Shown here: positions 48,501 to 64,000 of the stretch, piece after piece
Position numbering within the stretch: position 1 is the first letter of the stretch
Layout of the letters: each line of letters opens with the position of its first letter
DNA from: Apus apus
Lineage: Eukaryota; Chordata; Aves; Apodiformes; Apodidae
Direction of reading: 5' to 3'
DNA length: 64,000 nucleotides
Assembly (NCBI RefSeq): GCF_020740795.1
Contig: NC_067282.1
Span: forward strand, 169,414,274 to 169,478,273
Notes under the pieces: model-generated
Told to the model about the DNA's origin: nothing
Seen by the model: only the letters and a program-made list of their open reading frames with translations
The model's database searches: none
Program-made: the position numbers and the translations under genes

Positions 48501-51500
48501 ATTCTCACTACTTGTTTTTAAAGATGTAATTAACTTTCCTTACATTATGTTTAATCTCTTCGTGTCTGTTCCTGCCTTTCCATTATAAAGGCAGCAGCAT
48601 ATTGTGCCTTTTAGGTACTGAGCTAGTGCAGATGGGAAGGCACAGGCAATTCCTGAGCTGGCAAATTACCTCTCAATTCAGGTTAACCTAACTCCTCCTG
48701 TATTTTAAGCAATTTTTATTATTTTTTTTTTCTGGATTAGAAAGCAAGCAAGGGTCACTAGGTTAAAAAAAAAAAAAAAGCAGTACTGGGTAAGGTAAAT
48801 ATATTTATGTTAGCAGTGAATACCATTTCTGTTTCAATTCCAGAATTCCTTAAAACATGGCATAATTGTATTTTATACAGAAAGGGCAGACTGAAACAGG
48901 AAAGGGAGCTTTCTTATGCACCTATTAAAGGGAAATGACAAAGACTAAAATTTGAAAGGATTAGTCATGGCCTTGCAACTAAAACAATGAAAAGGGATCA
49001 CATTTCCCCTTTCTTTAGTTCTTGTTGTACTGCATTGTAAGTATGACCCTTTGGGCTGGGTTGGATCCCCTACAGCAGGGCTGACTGGACACTGCAGCTA
49101 CACGAGGCCAGGGAGTATGTTCTACTCCCCAGGGTCCATCAGACCCTTCAGCTACTAGAGGAAGACAGGAACACTATCCAAGCCAGTTAGATGAAAGCAG
49201 TAACTTCATCGAGACAAGCTCTGTAGGGAGAGGGAATATGTTTTCATTGGACCAAATGATACAGCTGAAAACAAGCAGACCAGCTTTCGGGAACACAAAC
49301 CCTCCTTCACCAAGCCCAGCATCACTGGGCGAGGGGGAGGCGGAACAATAGCTCCCTTCTCTCAGGAAGGTTACCCATCGCTGTGGGATGAGGCTAGCAA
49401 AGATTTTATGCTGTCTGAATCCAGCTATGCATGTATTTAGTTATTGCATGGCATTTATACATTCAATTTTTATATTATTAAAAGCAAGTTTGCGTGAAAT
49501 TTGTCAACTATTGCAGCATACAAATAATTTTTCCAATTCAGCCCTGGCATTCTTTGCAATACTTGCTGGAGGATGAACCCACAGCTCTCCCCACTGCATA
49601 GAACAGGACTTTTGGTAGGATATCTTCTGTGTCTTAGAATAAGATTTCTCATTACCAAGATTATATCAGCTCCTGCTGATATATTTTCACTTCATGTTCT
49701 TAACCTTCTGTGGGTGACATCCAAATAATCTTCGCAGCAACTCAGCTGTCAAATGGAAGACTGAGACTGCAGAGAGAGCACCAGCAGGAGAGTGCATTTC
49801 TATGGAGCATAAAGCTGGTGCTTGTGTGCATCAACCTGGTTGTAACAGTAGGGAAACAAACATAAAAGAGCTGCATCTTTACAGTTAAAGAGTGAAATTC
49901 TTGCACAAAGCAAATGTTCACTATATATTACATCTACCTTTAATTTATTCAACTTTGTTTTCTTATTAAACAGGGAAGCTGGGTTGTGAATAGCTGGCAT
50001 AAAATTTGAAGAGGAAAAAACCTGTCACACAAGAAAATGCCTGCAAGTCTGCAATCCAAACTCTGCTTCTTTTAAAGTCCAGGTAAGACACCAACTGCAT
50101 AACTGGAAGCAAAACAGACATAGTGGGAGAAAAATCTTATGGAAGGTGATTTGAAGGACACAAAGATGTGCTTTCCAAATTCCCTGAAACTGCAGGCCTC
50201 ATGTTTGTTGTTAAAAAGATAAAAACAAGCCCAGCTGGACTGAGTCTTCTTTTTCCCTTCATAAGCATGCTGGTTAATTTCAGGCTGGACTTTTCTAATT
50301 CACTGCTAAATATATTAACAGTCCAGTATGTTGGTGTTTAGTGGCTGGCACAATATTGCTCAAGAGCAATCCCCTCCTCAGCAGCCCAACTGTATAGATA
50401 TATATAGACAGCTATGAAATCCATCATTACCTTTTGATAGATTTTGCAGAAGATGTGACAAAAGTAGACATGGGTTAGACATTAGCTGTACTCCAAAATG
50501 TTCTAAGACACCTTTCTGAAGCTCCTATTATACAGCATATTATAAAAGTGAGATTTTTACCTTAGTACTTAACCAGCATTGACTACCACTAATATTTAAA
50601 AAAACAAAACAAAAAACCAAAACATTAAAAAACCTATGGGTAGCTCAAACAAGACTTTAATGTTGCTTTAGCCCTGGGCCAGTACTGGGAATTCATTTCG
50701 TGAAATGAGACAGAGAGAGGATACATTCCTGCTGAATTGCAGGTCTGTCTGGAAGGTAGACTTGCTGGCAAGACAAACCTCCTTTTCACACATGTAAGAG
50801 CAGCAAACCTCTCTCCTTCAGCCTTGAGCCTGTGAGAGTAGCTGCTCACCCATCCACAGGAAAACTCCTCTGGCACAGTGCCCCAGAGCCTGCAAGTCGT
50901 ACAAAACCAGATGCCAAAATCTGTCAAACAAGCGTTGAGTTACCGAAGAAGTTAAATGCAACACAAAGTTTTAAACTGAGTATCTCTTAAGTGATGACAT
51001 ATGTCCTGTGGGGAAAATGAGAACATCTCATGTATGTTGTTGCAAAGTGTTTTCAAGGACAAGTTTAAAAGATTCAGATGATTCTGGATTAAAATATGAG
51101 TGACTGCTCTTATTTTTAAAAGCCACCCTGGTATCTATGCTCTTTTCCATTGGAACTACATTAATGGTAGCTTTTTAAAGTAAAGAAAGTTAATACAAGC
51201 AGCAAAGCACCTGATGGCAGAAAAGAACCAAGGTCCATCTTGTTGCCACAGTGTAGTCAGATGTAGAATATCAAGTAAAAACAAAAGCAGAAACACTGGG
51301 GTTTGTACAGTGTGGCTCAAATTGCAACAGCACATACAGGGTGATGATGACCACATACTGTTAAAGTTGCCAAGCCTTTGATTTCTCTTTCAGGAAAACC
51401 CAAATGGAATGAAATACATATAATTAGCAGGAAGACATTAAATTGATGTAGTAAAAACTAGAATAAGCAAGTTTTCCACCAAGTAAGTATTAGTAATTTT

Positions 51501-53680
51501 TATACAACTCCCACTTTTACCTCAGAATTTAAGTTTGGCCAAGCATGTTATCACAGTAAAATCATCCAAACGGCATTTTCCCTTAACCTTTCCTTTTCTT
51601 TGTTTTACAATCTCTTGAAGAAAAGTTCAGTCCCCCTAACATGTCACTTCACAGATACCTGCCTGTGAAGGCAGGAGCTGGTTGCTGGCAGTTCCTCTAT
51701 CATCCCAATAGTTAACTTTATTTTGCTCCTGGCTGCCTTCCCAGTACCACTGGGAGTGTCAGGACTTCTCTGCTGAGGGGTGGGGGATGAGGTCTGAGGA
51801 AGCATCACAGCTTTAGTATAAGGAAAAAGTGAGACCAAAGAACCTCAGCACTGGGGACCTTTGTGCAGGACAGAGAAGGAAATGGAGCATGTGCAGAAAC
51901 TGAAGCATTCAGGAAGCATTTATGTGGGGGAAGGAGACTGGGGTGAAGGAGAGCACACAGTCAGTCTGTCAGTGGGTGAGTGCATGTATACATGTGGGTC
52001 CCTGTATTTGCCCAGGGGAGGGGAGGCACACAGCCTCCCTCATTTGTGTCACTAGCTGAGCCCCAAAACATGCAAACTCCTTGAAACACTTCTACAGACA
52101 GAAATCCAAGTAGCACCATTTTGTCTTACACACACTTAGACCAGGAAAGCATACACAGCTCCAGTGGAAGATGAAAAAGGAGAACAACTTTCTCCCCTGC
52201 AATAAGCAGATACCAGTCAAGAGATTACAAATATATTCCCACCCTACACATGGTATCCAAAGAAACAATACATACAAAGATCTATTTATCCCACAATTAC
52301 ACAAGCCTCCTTGATTTAATACTTTGAACCACATGATAAAGTTCAAGGTACTTTATTTGTTAGATACAATGGGTAAATCTCACAGGAGAGTTCTTGAACA
52401 TATGAAAAAAATCACATCACTTAAGTGACCTCCACAGTTGACACATTCCAGCAACAGATTGTATTTATAATGTATGGTTTTGATGACACTGTTAACTTTC
52501 TCTTGCATATCTCCTCCTATCCTTAAGGATTCTTTTATACTGTCAGACATGGTTGTTTTGTTCATTCTACCACTTCATATCTACGTAAGTCTCATCCCAA
52601 ATATTGTTGTCATACAGGCTTCTAATTCAGTTGTTCTTTTCTAGCTGTAAGAGTCTTTGCAGTCTATCTACATTTTAGAAGAACTTGTGCACAGCACAAA
52701 TTAATGCAAATGGCTTTCTCAGTGTACATACTGAAGGATATGCATCCAGATATGTCCTGTCTGAACACAACTTTCAGTAGTCCAGGCTGTGTCTTTAAAC
52801 TAACAATAGATTTATAAAAACATATTAAAAAATTATCCTTGGACCAGTACAATGTCTAAGACACAGTTGGTAAAGATGTAAAATTATTCAGGTATTTTTA
52901 ACTCTGAAATGATATAGAGTATTACAGTGTAAACTTAGGTTACACAGAAAAATATATTTTTCTTAAATCAAAAAATGTAATAGAATAAATAAAGCTTGAG
53001 AAGATCTGCATTGTTTCTTACACAAAGACTTGTTAACTCTATTGTAAAAAAGTTTAAAGGAACTAAGCATAATTTCTTTTGGTGGTTGGAAAACTTGAAA
53101 TATCTGTTTTTGTTCATGTAATTCCCCTCCTTAAATCTGCTAGAGGTAGATGAAGATAAAACAAACATGTAAGGATTAAGATACTGCAAATAAATTGCAA
53201 CCCTGCAAACATATGTTCTCACCAGATTTACTGAAAGCAGTTCTTTTTTCCTTCTTTTTAAAATAGAACAGTACTCAACTTTGCCTTCCATGCTGTCAAA
53301 ATCAGTGCTTGATACTGCCATAAAATGACTTTTAAAGTGTTCCTGAATTAGAGCACAAGCAGGTCCCACCTCACATTCTTCAGTCACTTTGATAAGTTTC
53401 CAGGAACTGCCTTGTTGAGGAAGTGCTGCCTACCTGGCACTGCCCAGGCAGCCCCTGGGCCTCCCCCTGAAATAGTGACAACAGACAAGGCTGAAGGTAA
53501 TGCTCAGGGAAAGGAGTGGGAGAGAGGGAGGTGGGGCTGAAGGCAGGAGAGAGAACCAGGCAACCCTCTCATCCGTTACAGATGAAGACCTTTTTGAGGG
53601 CTTCTCCAAGAATATTTTTAGCATGGATGTCTGTGCACAGGAGCTGAAAAATATTTGGCTATTACCACAAAATCAGAGAT

Positions 53681-54504
53681 TTTATTAGGCTCATGAGTAT
53701 TTACAAGATCTCAAGTAAAGCCTTGGTTTTGGCACATAGAAAATGATAAAGCAGTAATATAATTTTCTAAAACATGAATGACTTCACTGATGTCCTGTGA
53801 GACCAAAATAAAAAACTTAAGATGAACCATTTAGACATGACTTTCTACTTTTCTATAGCGTGGCCTGCAGCTTCAAGTGTTCCAATGTCTTGTCTCTCTC
53901 CACCCCTAGTTTTATTTACTTCCTTCAGTCAAAATCAATCATTTCTTCATTCAAGTTGAAGTCAAACATACACAAGAAAGCAAACAAGAAATAGGAATGA
54001 GTTTGGCAGCCCTTTTTAAAACCACTGAACAAAGGATGTTTCCTCTTCATCATTCACCAGACAAAAAGGAGGAAGAATCACTATACACCAGAACATCTGC
54101 ATAAAAGTGCCTCCAAATTTCTTCACAGCAGCAATACTGGCATTATCACAAAGGCAGGATTCTTTTTCTTCCTCTCTCCCCATTTTATAACTGGAGCCAT
54201 CATGATCTCATTTGTATGCAAAAAATATAATTACTTCAGTACAATTTCTGTAGCAATTTGAAGTGTGCTTTTTTTCTAAGTTACCATTTAAATTTAATTA
54301 AAAGAACAGGAGAGACTGAGATGGCAAAACCCCAGCATTTTGCTATTTCTGTTTGTTTGGTTTAGTTACAAAGTAACAATCCTGGTGGTTAAACAAAAAC
54401 CATACATCTAAACGAATGAAGGCAATTTTGTACATTCTAGAATCAATGCACATTTAAATACTTGTTTTCCTTCACAATATTATTAATCTCCAGAAACACT
54501 TGCT
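53681..54504 (-). other. SLC35E3: SLC35E3 3' UTR with candidate poly(A) signals
   Basis: Non-coding sequence after the stop. The first canonical AATAAA on the - strand is at 53911-53916, about 590 nt downstream; another is at 53681-53686. Which is used cannot be told. Confidence 0.5.
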
Positions 54505-58950
<4,446 letters not shown>

Positions 58951-59680
58951 GCCGATGTAAATCCTGACCTGGCAGCACACGGAGAACATGCACCAGGAAA
59001 GCAGCTCTGTCCAACGCCCAGCGAGCGGCTGAAACGCCTTCTCTCCCAGGTACAAGTACCTCTCAGCAACTGGAGGCGGTATTTCTTTAAACACACACGT
59101 GAAAATACATGTACACGTAGCACAAGTGACCTTCGTTGTCGAGTGTCAGAAGACACCGACCAGGTGAAGGAGCTCGAGTCGTGCACTACAGCTCTGCTCT
59201 CAACACTCTCCAGTGAAGGGAAAAGCAGGTAAAAATGTTTACACATGTAAACACGGTGTCCCGGTTTGAGCCAGAACAAGGTTTATAACTACGTGACAAA
59301 CTCTCAGATGTGGGAGTTTCCAGGTACTATCACCTTTTCTCCAGCTCAGGATTACATCGCATTTGGCATTTTAGCAACTACAGAGTACCGGTGAGAACAG
59401 CACACACCCCAGAAGCAAGCCCTTTCTTCTCTTCTGCAGGGCTGGCAGTAGCTCAACACTTCCTTCCTTCGATGCTCCTTTCCTCCAGCTCCCTGGGTCT
59501 GCTTTCCACACAGCCTCCTGCAGTCTCACCCTCTGCACTACCCTTGTGCATTCCTCTCTTGCCCAGCAATGTTTCCAGGCTACAGGCGGCTCCTCAGGAT
59601 GTAGCAAAGTCATAAAGGAGGTTCATATCATCACCATATTTCTATGATGGCATTTTTAGATTAGGACAACATTCTCTATT
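58951..59680. other. Spacer between NUP107 3' end and SLC35E3 promoter
   Basis: About 0.7 kb in which I see no exon, repeat or RNA gene. The two genes are in tandem on the - strand, so NUP107 ends less than 1 kb from the SLC35E3 CpG island. Confidence 0.5.
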
Positions 59681-59882
59681 TGTGAAGCACTTTTATTAGG
59701 AAAAAAATTAAAAAAAGATTGTATAACAAATATCCTCTCTGAAATTGGTCAGACTTTTTCAAGCTGAAATTGAAATCTGAGGGTTGGGTTTCTCCCCCAA
59801 GACAGAACAGTCATGGTTTTGTTCTTTTTTTATAACCAGAATGTCCATATTCAGAAGTTCTTCCAGGTATCCACGTGAAATT
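59675..59882 (-). other. NUP107: NUP107 3' UTR with poly(A) signal
   Basis: Short non-coding tail with AATAAA (- strand) at 59692-59697, about 190 nt after the stop. Cleavage near 59675 is inferred. Confidence 0.6.
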
Positions 59883-63051
<3,169 letters not shown>

Positions 63052-64000
63052 CTGTAAAAAACAACATGTGGATTCACTAACATTTCAAGCATGCAGGTGA
63101 CATCAGACACACTAAATCTGGTCAATGAAATACAGAAGTTTCTAGAGATCTCTGGAGAGCATTATGACATACTAACAAGCATCACTTTATTCACAACTTC
63201 AGTATCAAAAGCTTAGGAAACAATTTCTGCCATCTAGAATAATAAAAAAATCTGGTTTTAAGTATTCCCAAGATATTCAGACCAGTAGATGTGCATCAAC
63301 TCTCAACATTTTTTATGGATTACCATGTATCTTCCTCAAACTGTAAAGAATACACTATACAGATGTGCTTTATGGAGCTTTGCTACAAACTTTAGGGGTG
63401 CCATCAGCCTGCAGCCAGTTTTCCAACCCTTGCATTAGATATACTGTCTATTTGGCTTAATAGTTTAAACTTTGTACTAACAGCAAAAAATTGCCACAGG
63501 CCTGCAAACTGTCAGTTGCTCTCAAAGAATACTCTGAACACAACCTATTAACAGTTCCTCACTGTCACTGAAGTAATAAGTTGGAACCAACCAACACTCA
63601 CTAGTGATGACAAGGGAACTGTCAGTAAAGGCAATGTCTGTCATAGTTAAGTGCACCACCTGAGTATCTAAAAAGGTCTATCTGAGATACAAAGTATGAA
63701 TCCTCATAATTCTTAGAAATTACAACATCCTACTCTCAGCTACAACATATTTTGTATACTAATTTAATGGGCTTTCTCTTCACTCTTTGCATACAGACAT
63801 GCTGCTGAGCAACACGCACCTCAGCTCAGAACATCAAGGAGATGCAGAAACAGAAGTTATGAATTCATGCAATTCAACTTCTCACACATGATCACATGGG
63901 AAGTGTTTCCCTCACAGGCTTTTTCAAGGAAATGTCCATCATTGTTGAAAAAGAAATATGGATCATGTATGGTAAAAGACTGTAGCTGATTGCAAACTAG
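63052..64000 (-). other. NUP107: NUP107 intron running off the window
   Basis: I searched both strands for the next upstream NUP107 exon and saw none; the sequence is AT-rich without a recognisable repeat. Confidence 0.6.

Larger units (their letters stand above)
34154..53660. other. Gene-poor interval between MDM2 and SLC35E3
   Basis: About 19.5 kb with no exon set I can assign to a known gene on either strand. It holds one clear CR1 copy (35313-35745), an A-run at 42521-42541, A/C-rich and T/G-rich simple tracts (about 47105-47155, 50598-50632), and scattered open frames without recognisable domains. The longest are about 127 codons at 34893-35276 and 37717-38100 and 137 codons at 43159-43572 (-). 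Enhancers or lncRNA exons cannot be excluded from sequence alone. Confidence 0.6.

Overview
This is a bird nuclear genome segment. It carries exon/intron genes with GT-AG splice sites, CpG-island promoters and several 3' ends of CR1 retroposons, the typical avian LINE. The exact species cannot be told from the sequence. Four vertebrate genes are recognisable from their translated exons, in the order CPM, MDM2, SLC35E3, NUP107, which matches the gene order I know from human 12q15.

Layout. Bases 1-14400 (+ strand) hold the last seven coding exons of CPM, a GPI-anchored carboxypeptidase, and its 3' UTR. Bases about 15650-33900 (- strand) hold all of MDM2, the p53 E3 ubiquitin ligase: ten coding exons encoding 483 aa, a long inferred 3' UTR, and a CpG-island promoter region. 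That region shows a two-promoter layout: a YY1-type site at an upstream start, and a TATA box with two p53-response-element-like sites just upstream of a short leader exon. CPM and MDM2 are convergent. Bases about 34150-53680 are a gene-poor stretch of roughly 19.5 kb with one clear CR1 copy. Bases about 53680-58950 (- strand) hold all of SLC35E3, five exons encoding 309 aa; its last intron has the signature of a minor (U12) spliceosome intron, and its first intron is stop-free and frame-preserving. Bases about 59680-63051 (- strand) hold the last six exons of NUP107; the rest of that gene lies beyond the right edge.

The genes share a neighbourhood rather than a pathway. MDM2 restrains p53 and its promoter carries the elements for p53 feedback. 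CPM trims C-terminal Arg/Lys from peptides at the cell surface. NUP107 is a nuclear-pore Y-complex scaffold. SLC35E3 is a predicted nucleotide-sugar/triose-phosphate-type transporter. All coding exons were joined by reading frame, and every junction checked is phase-consistent.

The least explained structures are: a coding-looking terminal exon with its own poly(A) signal inside the last MDM2 intron (22727-22906), with possible companion exons; an isolated CpG cluster at 16450-16590 inside the presumed MDM2 3' UTR; and a 24-bp tandem repeat that keeps frame through SLC35E3 intron 1.
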